The translations under genes and the position numbers were made by a program. 64,000 bases of DNA from QZLE01 sp033852135 (GTDB taxonomy: Bacteria; Pseudomonadota; Gammaproteobacteria; QZLD01): contig JAWSVB010000016.1 of assembly GCA_033852135.1 (NCBI GenBank), positions 124,001 through 188,000 of the forward strand, written 5' to 3'. The notes beneath the pieces were generated by a model. The model was not told the DNA's origin. It ran no database searches and saw only the letters and a list, made by a program, of their open reading frames with translations. Positions 17,021-26,115 of the stretch are shown here, piece by piece (position 1 is the first letter of the stretch; every line of letters begins with the position of its first letter).

Positions 17021-20000
17021 TTATTCTTCCTCTTCTTCTTCATTAAACCAATTCAATAAAAGCTCATCCACAGTCGAAATTTTTCGAGCTGGTAGTGCAT
17101 GATTGAGTACGGTTTTAACAGCCCCATGAACAGTTTTTGATAAATTATTATCCAAAATTGACTGATGAATACTTGGAGCTTGATCCCATGGAGCTAAATA
17201 TACATCTGGAAAATCAACCCACCCTGCGTCAATCATTCTATTTAAAGCATTTAGCTCATTAACATTACAAAGATTTGTGCCAACTATGGTTGCTGAAGGC
17301 ATTATTATTTTACGCTGCTGAATTGATACTTGGGGTGCATAAAAGCTATAGCGCTTACCACCCATATCTCCCAGATAGACTACTCGCCCTGAAAGGGGTT
17401 TTACCAGCATTGATGAGATTGCCAAGGTATCTTTATGCGCTCTTTCAATGACTATATCTACTTTATGCTTAGTTTTACCGAAGTATGAGCTTATTTTTTT
17501 AGCAATTGGCGCATATGTATTTGCTGTAAACTTACGAATTCCATCCCTAAATTTATTCGCATTTATCATCGGGTCTGGAAGAACAGGCATACCATTAAAC
17601 CATTCAAACTTTGAATTTTCCTGTTCCAATTTCTCTAGTGAGAATATCCCAACTATCGACTTCCCAAACCCCATCGAATCGACATATAAGCATTGCTCTG
17701 CTGTCTCAGCAACTACAACAACATGAGCACCTGATTCCCTTAATATTTCAATGGTTTCCAGCCCAATTACATCTTGTACAGCTTTTCCATCACCATAAAA
17801 AACTAGTACTGAATCACCAGGAACAACATCTGCTCTACTAAGCATCTCATATGCGCTAACTCGCCCTGGCTTACCAATAAAAGTCATATTGTAGCCAGTT
17901 GTAGCATTATGAAATGCAATAGTTCCACCAGGTATCAAAGATTGGAAACTCCGTGGAAACACCTCTTCTCCAGCATGAGATATGACGTAATCCATTAAGT
18001 TTCCGTCATTTTTATCTCTAACTTTTTCTAAAAATGACTCTCCCCAATGCAGCCATCTACGCCACTCAGAAGGATCTTCCGGTACTCTGGCAAAACAATC
18101 CTGAGTAGTTAAGTCATCCCTGCTGATGATAGGTATTCCATTTTTTTCAGCCACTGCAATTCTTTTCTTGTTGGGAACCATTCCAGTAACTTTCATGCGG
18201 TGCGCACAAGCAAGTTTTACTGCCCAACTACCAGATGCTGAGGCAGCCCCTTCAATAAGAATCCGCTTTCTTGGCTTAGCTTTCAAAGCTGTGAATAATG
18301 TACGATAAACCGTACCAGCAGGCAGAAGATAACTACCAACTAACTCAAATGGAACGCCTTTAGGAGGCTTGATACATTGCGGTCCATCAACTGTAATAAA
18401 TTGCTGATGTGAGCCATCTGGCGAATCCATCCCCTGACTATGGAACCCCTCTCCCATAGGCTCTGTAACGGCCTCTGGTGAGAGAAAGTTAATAACACCA
18501 GGGTATATAGAAACCACATCTCCTATCTTTAACCTATCTGTAAGAAGCAGCTCTTCACCTAGCCCAACTACAAGCCCAACACCACCAGATCCGGTAATAT
18601 GGACATCTTGGTCATGCATATTAAATACAGATTCAGGGAAACCTGAAAGCGCACTTATATCATCACGATTAATCTCTGAACCAAGTACATACAAAAGTGC
18701 CTGGTGTGGACGTGGTTTTGGAACAGAAACTATAATCTGCTTTTCAGCTCGAATTGGCTCACCATGCAATGCTTCACCAGTTTCAAGGTCTTTAACTACT
18801 GCGTAAGCGAATTGCCATTTTGGCAGAGGCGTTTTTCCTGGATAGAAAGGAGAGCCTATCTTTAATAGTTTTCCTTCAGCAATTAATTCATCGTTTTGCT
18901 TTTCTGAAAAAACCGGGCGATATACTGTAGGCAATGGTGGAGATTTCTTAGTAAAGAACAGCTCCAACCCTTTCATACCGCCATGTTCGCCATCTATAAC
19001 TGCTGCAGAAAATGCTTCCGCTTCAGCAGCTAAACCAACTTCAAACCCTTGCTGAAACCCCATCTGTACCAGTTTAACTATCGCATTTGCAACTTTTCCA
19101 CGACCAACACTCACAGCCTGACGCAAACATCGCTGAATCTCACTATGCTCTAAAATTACAGACCATGGCACTGGAACAGGATGAGCCCACGAAGCAACAT
19201 CATCAGCTCTCTTTTTCATGGCTTTAAACACAGTATCGTCTGAACCCTGAATAGCAGATATTGCAAGAGAATGAGCACAAGTTAAAGCATCAGCTGCTCC
19301 ACCAGTTAATTTATCGATTAGACCTAAATCAAAGGCCTTTTCAGCATCAATCTGACGACCAGATAACAGCAGGAATAATGATTCATTAAGCGCCCTTTCA
19401 AGTGAAGGTGTATTCGATACCATTACCCTTGGAACGCGCTGAGTTCCCCCAAACCCTGGTGGAATGAACAAATTGATTTCAGGCTGGGAAAATAAAGCCC
19501 CTCGATCTGCAACACGATAGTGGCAAGCCATAGCTAACTCACAACCACCACCTAAAGCCAAACCACTTATCGCAGCAATTACAGGCTTCTTCATCTGTTC
19601 AATCTGAGAAAATAACGCATGTCCTTTTGCAGCAAAAGCTCGCGCAGTTTCTCTATTTTTAATCTGAGTATAGATCTGTCTAATATCTGCCCCGGCAACA
19701 AAACACTTTTGGTTTTTGCTACCGATAACGATGCATTTTACATTAGCATCCTGCTCTAACTCACCGATAAGTTTGATTAAATCATCAAGAACTTCATTTG
19801 ATAATGCATTTACAGGGGGCGCATCAACAATCAGAGTCACAAGATAAACTTGTTTTCCAAAACTATTAATAACTGAATAGTATTCAGCCCTTACTGAACG
19901 TTCTTTTCTTACAAGCAAATTTGAGAATGACTTGTTTAATTGGCTGCGCCATTTACTTACCTTGTGCTGCAGCTCATCAATAGACTCTAGGTTTATAACA

Positions 20001-22516
20001 CCAGATTTATCACCATCTGTAATATCATAAATATTATCGACAATTAATCGGCGTACATACTTTCCATTTTGAGTTTCAGGAAACTCAGAAACCACTATAT
20101 ATGTCTCAGGAATAGCAAGGGAACCCATTTCAGATTCAATAAAATTATTAACTCTATCTACATCGATCTTAGCAAGCTTATAGCCAGGTCTTATCTTAAT
20201 AAACGCAAGTGGAACATTACCGTTATTTGCATCCGGGGCTGCTATAACGATACAGTCATCAATGGGAGAATCAGAATTAATAAATTTATCTCTACGGATA
20301 GCTTTTTCAATATTTGATGCAGTAAAAATGTTCCCGCTAACATTTATCGAATCATCATAATAATCATGAAAGCTATAGCTATATTCATCATTAATACAAG
20401 CAAAATCACCTAGCAGAATTGCATCATCATGATTACCATCGTCATCACAATATTTTAAACAATACTGATTTTTATAAGCTGGTAGGTTACCTACCCAATC
20501 ATCATTAGCAACATTGTCTCCATCACCCCATAGAGTAAGCATCATGGTAGGCAATGGCTTATTAATAACTAATTCACCCCACTCATTGTTTTCAGCTATG
20601 CGATAACGGAACCTATTGTCCTTATCTTTTTTAATTGCTGGAATTCTAATCTGGGTTGAAATCCAAGGCAAAATATAGGCTGTACCATCAGATTTAAGAC
20701 GATAATCAGAGTTGCCATAAAAATGGCTCCAAGCAATGCTCCCAGTCTCAGTACTGATATAGGAATTAATGAAATTAGGAGTTAAAAGCTCCATCGCAAA
20801 ACGATGGATTTTATTATTAATCGGCTCTGCTGAAAAAGATGCAACTCGTAAAGTTGAAAGGTCATAACTTTCGATTAAACGTTGCTTCTCTGTATCCAGC
20901 ATAAATTCTTGGATTAAAGATGCTTTTGTAATAAGAATAGTAACTTGGCGCCTATAAATTACAGAAGCAAATCTGCCGGCATCAGGGAATGTATGGGATC
21001 CTTCAACTAAAACACCTGTAATTCTATTAACCAGCGAAGCCGAAATAAGATATGACTGGCCAATAATTCCACCAGGATCAGCTGTAACATAAATAACATC
21101 ACGACCAGGGATAGCATCAAAGCAAATTTTAACGCTGTTATGCACCCCAAGTGCAATACTACTATGAGTATGAACAATTGGTTTTGGCCTTCCGGTTAAG
21201 CCAGCAGTATAGGCAATCAACATAGGAAATGAAGCCGGTACAGGCTGACAAGGGCAAACATCCCAAAGAGCAGCTACCAACTCAGGGCCTGCCATTTTTT
21301 CAAGCTCTTTATATTGTTCTAACCCTAACTTATTACAAATGGTATTCGTTGCATGCTCTATGACAGAAGTAGCAGCATGATCTCTACCTTCAGACTTATT
21401 CCACGACAACTCATCATTACATACATTATCAATAACAATTACGTTTTCAGTTACCCGCGGAATATCACGAATTTGATTGAGTAAGTTAGTACGAAAATCT
21501 ATTGATTTGATAGCATCTAGCATCCCCTGCTCTATCAACACATCTCCAACATCCTGTAGCACTATAGCAGGAGCAATTGTTAGCTGGTCGCGCAAAGAAT
21601 CTATGACTCGCATAGTAATTTCACGAGCTAAAACAGGGTCACAATATTCTGTAGCTAGTTTATCTACAATTTCTATCACTTTCTTTGTAGATACGTATTT
21701 ACTAAGAGCAGGGTCAACAACTTCATCCTTGAAGCCAATGATTTTGCCATCTTTTCTGGCGCCATTTGCAGTTATTAGAAGCTTTGCTCCTACTTCCTCC
21801 AACCTATCAGCCACAGTTTTTTCAGATAAACCAGAATATATCGATGTATAAATCACTCCAAGGCGCTTTGCCCCCTGTATCCATACAACCTGATCGATGA
21901 TATTTGGAAGGAACAGCGCAATTCTATCCCCTTCCTTGAGGCCCAACTCTTTTAATGCACAAGCTGCAATCACTGATTGGGTAAATAGTTCTTTTCGTGT
22001 GATGCTACCTTCATGCAAAGGCTTTCCTAATCCACCATAGGCACTAGCATCCCACTCTTCACCTTCAAAGATGAATGCTGCTTCATTACCTTGCCCACCG
22101 AGAACATGCCTATCAACTTCATTAAAAGCAGCATTGGTTAATCCACCTTTAAACCATTTATAGCAAGGCTTTACACTATCATCTAAAACTTTTTTCCAAG
22201 GTGTCCATTGTTCTAAAGAGATTGGACCAACATCAACACAGCGCCACCCTTGCCAACGACCAGAGGTACTTTGTAAAAGCCAGGATTTTCTTTCTTCGCT
22301 GTACCAATGAATTGATTTTGCAGCTTGATCTGCAAAAAAAGACTCAGGATCATTAGCGCACTTAGAGCGCATCTCTTCACATTGCTGCATATTTTTTAAG
22401 GGATTATCACGCATATCAACTGGTAACTGAGGCACCAGATCTCCATCAGAAGAACTAATAGGGTTAATTTTGAATTCACCTGTGGCGATAGGATCTACTA
22501 CTTCCTGCTCCTGCAT
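17021..22516 (-). CDS. pcs: Propionyl-CoA synthase (trifunctional fusion)
   Basis: A single 1831-residue chain converting 3-hydroxypropionate to propionyl-CoA. Residues about 1-860 are an acyl-CoA synthetase: AMP-binding loop YTAGLTGRPKPIVHTHSS (near 435) and the C-terminal NGKYVRR lysine motif (near 820). Residues about 880-1210 are a crotonase: oxyanion-hole region AGADIRQIY and ALGGGCELAMACHYRVAD (near 985). Residues about 1270-1831 are an MDR-type enoyl-CoA reductase with the NADPH-binding turn GAASASGSWAVK (near 1425), like crotonyl-CoA carboxylase/reductase relatives. Order and length match Chloroflexus and Erythrobacter Pcs (about 1800 residues), where the fusion channels reactive acrylyl-CoA. 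The start follows AAGGAG with five bases' spacing. No malonyl-CoA reductase or acetyl-CoA carboxylase lies nearby, so a full 3-hydroxypropionate cycle is not shown. Confidence 0.93.
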   Translation of the reverse strand: MQEQEVVDPIATGEFKINPISSSDGDLVPQLPVDMRDNPLKNMQQCEEMRSKCANDPESFFADQAAKSIHWYSEERKSWLLQSTSGRWQGWRCVDVGPISLEQWTPWKKVLDDSVKPCYKWFKGGLTNAAFNEVDRHVLGGQGNEAAFIFEGEEWDASAYGGLGKPLHEGSITRKELFTQSVIAACALKELGLKEGDRIALFLPNIIDQVVWIQGAKRLGVIYTSIYSGLSEKTVADRLEEVGAKLLITANGARKDGKIIGFKDEVVDPALSKYVSTKKVIEIVDKLATEYCDPVLAREITMRVIDSLRDQLTIAPAIVLQDVGDVLIEQGMLDAIKSIDFRTNLLNQIRDIPRVTENVIVIDNVCNDELSWNKSEGRDHAATSVIEHATNTICNKLGLEQYKELEKMAGPELVAALWDVCPCQPVPASFPMLIAYTAGLTGRPKPIVHTHSSIALGVHNSVKICFDAIPGRDVIYVTADPGGIIGQSYLISASLVNRITGVLVEGSHTFPDAGRFASVIYRRQVTILITKASLIQEFMLDTEKQRLIESYDLSTLRVASFSAEPINNKIHRFAMELLTPNFINSYISTETGSIAWSHFYGNSDYRLKSDGTAYILPWISTQIRIPAIKKDKDNRFRYRIAENNEWGELVINKPLPTMMLTLWGDGDNVANDDWVGNLPAYKNQYCLKYCDDDGNHDDAILLGDFACINDEYSYSFHDYYDDSINVSGNIFTASNIEKAIRRDKFINSDSPIDDCIVIAAPDANNGNVPLAFIKIRPGYKLAKIDVDRVNNFIESEMGSLAIPETYIVVSEFPETQNGKYVRRLIVDNIYDITDGDKSGVINLESIDELQHKVSKWRSQLNKSFSNLLVRKERSVRAEYYSVINSFGKQVYLVTLIVDAPPVNALSNEVLDDLIKLIGELEQDANVKCIVIGSKNQKCFVAGADIRQIYTQIKNRETARAFAAKGHALFSQIEQMKKPVIAAISGLALGGGCELAMACHYRVADRGALFSQPEINLFIPPGFGGTQRVPRVMVSNTPSLERALNESLFLLLSGRQIDAEKAFDLGLIDKLTGGAADALTCAHSLAISAIQGSDDTVFKAMKKRADDVASWAHPVPVPWSVILEHSEIQRCLRQAVSVGRGKVANAIVKLVQMGFQQGFEVGLAAEAEAFSAAVIDGEHGGMKGLELFFTKKSPPLPTVYRPVFSEKQNDELIAEGKLLKIGSPFYPGKTPLPKWQFAYAVVKDLETGEALHGEPIRAEKQIIVSVPKPRPHQALLYVLGSEINRDDISALSGFPESVFNMHDQDVHITGSGGVGLVVGLGEELLLTDRLKIGDVVSIYPGVINFLSPEAVTEPMGEGFHSQGMDSPDGSHQQFITVDGPQCIKPPKGVPFELVGSYLLPAGTVYRTLFTALKAKPRKRILIEGAASASGSWAVKLACAHRMKVTGMVPNKKRIAVAEKNGIPIISRDDLTTQDCFARVPEDPSEWRRWLHWGESFLEKVRDKNDGNLMDYVISHAGEEVFPRSFQSLIPGGTIAFHNATTGYNMTFIGKPGRVSAYEMLSRADVVPGDSVLVFYGDGKAVQDVIGLETIEILRESGAHVVVVAETAEQCLYVDSMGFGKSIVGIFSLEKLEQENSKFEWFNGMPVLPDPMINANKFRDGIRKFTANTYAPIAKKISSYFGKTKHKVDIVIERAHKDTLAISSMLVKPLSGRVVYLGDMGGKRYSFYAPQVSIQQRKIIMPSATIVGTNLCNVNELNALNRMIDAGWVDFPDVYLAPWDQAPSIHQSILDNNLSKTVHGAVKTVLNHALPARKISTVDELLLNWFNEEEEEE

Positions 22517-23085
22517 TACTGCTCCTTGTTACGAAATAGAAACTATGCCAATCTATTTCGATCCATCTATAAAAAATAACCCTTAATGACAACACGTGTA
22601 TTTTTGAAATAAGGAAAAGAGATGATACCCCGTATCCATTAGGGTTTTCCAGCTTAAAAAAGTATTTTCTTAAAAAATTATAAAAGACTCTAACGTATTA
22701 GCAATCCGTTATTAAATTAATGAAATTTAATCTAAATAGTTAGCTTATGTGAAAAAAATGGATAAGAGCTGCAGAAATGAATTTTATCAATTTGTTTAAA
22801 TAAAACAGCCTATCCAATCTAATGAAGATTGAATTAATTATAAATATTGTTTTTAATCAATGAAATAGCAACAAATTAATTAGTGAATAATTCACCAACA
22901 AAGATTTAAAGTATAGCTCCGTAATTTCAAACAAAATGATAACCAATTCAAGAAAGTAAATTAAATTAAATATTTTTTATATTTCTGATTTATAAGCGTT
23001 TACAAACCTTTTTTTTGTATATTCTTATAGTTAAATAAGCATAAATTAAAGCTGGAATAAAAAAGTAAAAAGCTGGGAGTTAGCA
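22517..23085. other. Divergent intergenic region between pcs and the small-protein gene
   Basis: 569 bases, very AT-rich, without a supported gene. It must hold the divergent promoters for pcs (minus) and the 71-residue protein (plus). TTTACA at 22999-23004 followed by TATTCT/TTATAG-like hexamers near 23020-23030 is a weak plus-strand promoter candidate. Confidence 0.45.
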
Positions 23086-23301
23086 ATGGGTACTTTAATA
23101 GATGAGACTGATGAAATAGATATCGAAGCAGAATGGGCAGACCAAGTTGTCAAATGCCCTCTCACTGGCCGTAAAAAAAGAGTTGTCGAAACAAAACGTG
23201 GAAATAGAAAACGTGTTGAAGAGCTCGAAGAGTTGCGCCAACTTAGAGAGCTAATAGATGACTACGATAGTAGTTACGATTCCAATTTAGGGTACAACTA
23301 G
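23086..23301 (+). CDS. Small charged protein, PA3496-like
   Basis: 71-residue hydrophilic protein, accepted as a gene because GGGAG sits six bases before the ATG and codon use is clean. It has an acidic N-terminus (DETDEIDIEAEWAD), a short CPLTGRKKRVVETKRG basic patch, and an ending RVEELEELRQLRELIDDYD that resembles the small PA3496-type proteins of Pseudomonas (putative envelope-integrity factors). The resemblance is by eye and limited to this C-terminal helix. No signal peptide or membrane segment. Function unknown. Confidence 0.6.
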   Translation: MGTLIDETDEIDIEAEWADQVVKCPLTGRKKRVVETKRGNRKRVEELEELRQLRELIDDYDSSYDSNLGYN

Positions 23302-23330
23302 CACTATTACTCACGGCTATTGAAGTATAC

Positions 23331-23357
23331 TCCTCCTCTACTTTAAATTGAGGAGGA
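23331..23357. terminator. Hairpin between two convergent genes
   Basis: Eight-base stem TCCTCCTC/GAGGAGGA with an 11-base loop, between the small-protein gene (plus) and the HIT gene (minus). No clear T-run on either side, so its role as a bidirectional terminator is tentative. Confidence 0.4.
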
Positions 23358-23378
23358 ATAGTTCCTATATCCGTTTAA

Positions 23379-23834
23379 TTAATATTTGCAGTCACTCAAA
23401 TCAAGATGAATTGATTGATTTTTTCTTACTTCAATTTTGAGTCTCTCAACTATTTTAGAGATAGCTTCATCACTATAGCTACTTCCAGCAGACACACCCC
23501 AAACAGGCCCAGGCCAACCGGCATCATCTTCCTGCCTACCAATCACATGAACATGAAGCTGCTTAACAATGTTCCCTAAAGCTCCCACATTCAATTTATC
23601 AAACTTACCAACCTCCTGCATAAGAACAGACATAGCATTGATCTCATCCATCAAATAATACCTATCTGCTGTCGATAACTGGAAAATTTCAGTAGTATTT
23701 GCCCGCAATGGAACCAAGATAAACCACAACCAAGCGTCTTTATTTATTAAGCGCAATTGGCATAGATCAAATTGACCAATAAATATTGAATCTTGCTCAA
23801 GCCTTTCATCCAGTTTAAAAGCATTTTCGTTCAT
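23379..23834 (-). CDS. HIT-family nucleotide hydrolase
   Basis: 151-residue histidine-triad protein. The active-site segment is VKQLHVHVIGRQEDDAGWPG, followed by PVWG, which matches the proteobacterial HIT subgroup annotated as diadenosine tetraphosphate or related nucleotide hydrolases. Substrate orientation residues upstream (LVPLRANTTEIFQL) also fit. The start follows GGAG at seven bases' spacing. It is divergent from srkA and convergent with the small-protein gene, so it is probably transcribed alone. The exact dinucleotide substrate cannot be told from the sequence. Confidence 0.88.
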   Translation of the reverse strand: MNENAFKLDERLEQDSIFIGQFDLCQLRLINKDAWLWFILVPLRANTTEIFQLSTADRYYLMDEINAMSVLMQEVGKFDKLNVGALGNIVKQLHVHVIGRQEDDAGWPGPVWGVSAGSSYSDEAISKIVERLKIEVRKNQSIHLDLSDCKY

Positions 23835-23920
23835 TAGGTTTCTCCAGATATAAATTTAAAAACATTCGGATAAAAAAACGTTATCATGGTGCAAACTTTC
23901 TAAGGTAATACTCAGCAATC

Positions 23921-24925
23921 ATGAATGAACAAGTAATTGAAGCTCGCGATTATAGCAACCTCACCCCTGATACAGTTCTAAATGCTATTGCAGCAATAGA
24001 CTATGAAGTGGATGCATCCATTATCCCACTTAACAGCTATGAAAACCGAGTTTATCAGATTGGAATTCATGAATCAGCCCCAATCATCACTAAATTCTAT
24101 CGCCCAGGCCGCTGGACTAACGAAGCGATCCTGGAAGAGCACAGCTTTGCTATGGAATTAGCGCGGTTAGAGATACCTGTTGTCGCCCCGTTAATTAACA
24201 AAGATGGCTCAACCCTGCATCAACATGAAGGTTATAGATTTTCTGTATTTCCTAAACAAAGTGGACGCTCACCAGAAACAGACAACATGGATCATTTATA
24301 TAGAATCGGGAGGTTTATAGGGAGAATCCATGCTGTTGGCGCCACAAATAAATTTAATCACCGTCCCCGAATAAGCATTCAATCTCATGGCCATGATGCA
24401 TATAAATTCTTAATCGATAATAACTTCATTCCAGCTGAACTTTTTGAATCCTATTGCTCAACAGTTGAGATTGTAATCCAAAAAGTTGAAAGCATATTTA
24501 ATCAATATAATTATGAAGGTACAACTCAGCTGAGGATCCATGGTGATTGCCACATAGGAAATATTTTATGGAGCGATAACGGCCCTAATTTTGTTGATCT
24601 TGATGACTGCGTAACAGGCATTGCTGCCCAAGATATCTGGATGATGCTATCAGGTGAAAGATCAGAAATGACATCACAATTAGCTGAAATTCTTGATGGA
24701 TATAGTGAATTTTATGACTTCAATGCAAGAGAGTTGGTTTTTATAGAGTCATTAAGGTCTTTAAGAATATTGCACTATAGCGCGTGGCTAGCCAAAAGAT
24801 GGACAGACCCTGCATTTCCACACAATTTCCCATGGTTCAACTCAGTAAAATATTGGCAAGATCAAATACTGATTTTACGTGAGCAGATTGCCTTACTAGA
24901 TGAAGAGCCTCTTTTCTGGAGATAA
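23921..24925 (+). CDS. srkA: Stress response kinase A (RdoA/YihE)
   Basis: Ser/Thr kinase of the aminoglycoside-phosphotransferase fold that counters stress-induced toxicity in the envelope-stress (Cpx) context in E. coli. Visible are the N-lobe region ENRVYQIGI...ITKFYRPGRW containing the ATP-binding Lys, the catalytic loop LRIHGDCHIGNILW (HGDxHxxN) near residue 205, and the metal-binding VDLDDCVTGIAAQDIWM. At 334 residues it has the normal length. The gene stands alone between the divergent HIT gene and parA. All kinase residues are present, so it should be active. Confidence 0.93.
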   Translation: MNEQVIEARDYSNLTPDTVLNAIAAIDYEVDASIIPLNSYENRVYQIGIHESAPIITKFYRPGRWTNEAILEEHSFAMELARLEIPVVAPLINKDGSTLHQHEGYRFSVFPKQSGRSPETDNMDHLYRIGRFIGRIHAVGATNKFNHRPRISIQSHGHDAYKFLIDNNFIPAELFESYCSTVEIVIQKVESIFNQYNYEGTTQLRIHGDCHIGNILWSDNGPNFVDLDDCVTGIAAQDIWMMLSGERSEMTSQLAEILDGYSEFYDFNARELVFIESLRSLRILHYSAWLAKRWTDPAFPHNFPWFNSVKYWQDQILILREQIALLDEEPLFWR

Positions 24926-25064
24926 CGCTTGACTCTTAATACTAAATAGCTAAACAATATCAATCAGCACTTAGATATCAGCTCATAAAACCTATAGCTT
25001 ATTACATATAGATATATCTAAGAAAACATGGAAAAGGTGAGCAGTTCTTAATGGAGTATAAATT

Positions 25065-25865
25065 ATGCTAAGAGTAGTATTTAATCAAAAAGGCGGCGTT
25101 GGTAAATCAACAATCACATGTAACCTAGCAGCAATTAGCGCTGCAAAAGGTTTAAAGACACTTGTTGTCGATCTAGACCCACAAGGTAACTCATCTCAAT
25201 ACCTTCTTGGCGATGCAGCAGATAACCTTGAAAAAACAGCTGCAAACTTCTTTGAACAGATGCTAAGTTTTCAAATTTTCAAACATGAAACCGTAGATTT
25301 TATTCATGAGTCACCTTTTGAAAACCTGTATGTGCTTCCATCTTCGCAAGAGCTTGAATCACTACAAGGAAAGCTCGAAGCCAGGTACAAAATGTATAAA
25401 CTTAGAGAAGCCTTAGATAAACTTGGTGACTTTGATGAAATATATATCGATACTCCGCCAGCACTAAACTTCTATTCAAGATCGGCTCTTATCGCTGCAA
25501 ATTCATGCCTTATCCCGTTTGATTGCGACAACTTCTCTCGTAGAGCTCTGTATAGTGTTATGGATCATATCCAAGAGATTCAAATGGATCATAACCAAGA
25601 GCTAATCGTTGAAGGGATAATAGTAAATCAATTCCAAGCAAGAGCTAACTTGCCACAGAAGTTAGTAGCTGAATTAATTGAAGAAGAGCTCCCTATCCTA
25701 GACACCAAGATCAGATCTTCAGTAAAAATCAGAGAATCACATGAGTGCTCAACCCCAATGATCTTTTTTGCACCTAAACACAAAATAACCAAAGAGTTTC
25801 TAATGCTGCATGATTCATTGCAAGAAACTGACATTTCCACGCAAACTGGCCGCAAAAGAGCATAA
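25065..25865 (+). CDS. ParA-family ATPase
   Basis: 266-residue P-loop ATPase of the ParA/MinD class. The deviant Walker A is QKGGVGKSTITCNLA at residues 9-23, the Walker A' aspartate lies in VVDLDPQGNSSQYLL, and Walker B is IYIDTPP near residue 130. There is no N-terminal helix-turn-helix, so it resembles orphan ParAs that position chromosomal or polar protein cargo rather than plasmid ParAs; no ParB or parS is visible beside it. GGAG lies eight bases before the ATG. A strong terminator follows directly, so the vWA and coiled-coil genes downstream are probably transcribed separately, though the three may work together. Confidence 0.9.
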   Translation: MLRVVFNQKGGVGKSTITCNLAAISAAKGLKTLVVDLDPQGNSSQYLLGDAADNLEKTAANFFEQMLSFQIFKHETVDFIHESPFENLYVLPSSQELESLQGKLEARYKMYKLREALDKLGDFDEIYIDTPPALNFYSRSALIAANSCLIPFDCDNFSRRALYSVMDHIQEIQMDHNQELIVEGIIVNQFQARANLPQKLVAELIEEELPILDTKIRSSVKIRESHECSTPMIFFAPKHKITKEFLMLHDSLQETDISTQTGRKRA

Positions 25866-25880
25866 AATTTTTTAAAATTG

Positions 25881-25917
25881 CCTATCTTTTATCGGCTACG
25901 ATAAAAGATAGGTTTTA
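25881..25917 (+). terminator. Intrinsic terminator after parA
   Basis: Perfect 14-bp stem CCTATCTTTTATCG/CGATAAAAGATAGG with a GCTA loop, then TTTTAG, beginning 15 bases after the parA stop. Confidence 0.82.
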
Positions 25918-26115
25918 GATGTTTCTCCCATTTTACCCACAGGCTAGCCCCCTTAATTTACAGACCTTCGTAGTTATTTCCGGTTAAATTTGAAGCTTAA
26001 ATACCCCATAACAATGAACTCATTCTCATATTTGCCTTTCAATACAAAAAAAATGGCTCTAAACACTGAAAAAACTTGGTTTTTGGCCGATACTTAGGGT
26101 AATAAAAATCACACC

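Noticed and set aside
17021..22516. Three separate genes accidentally fused by a sequencing error
   Set aside because: Domain order, linkers and total length match known propionyl-CoA synthases, so the fusion is natural.
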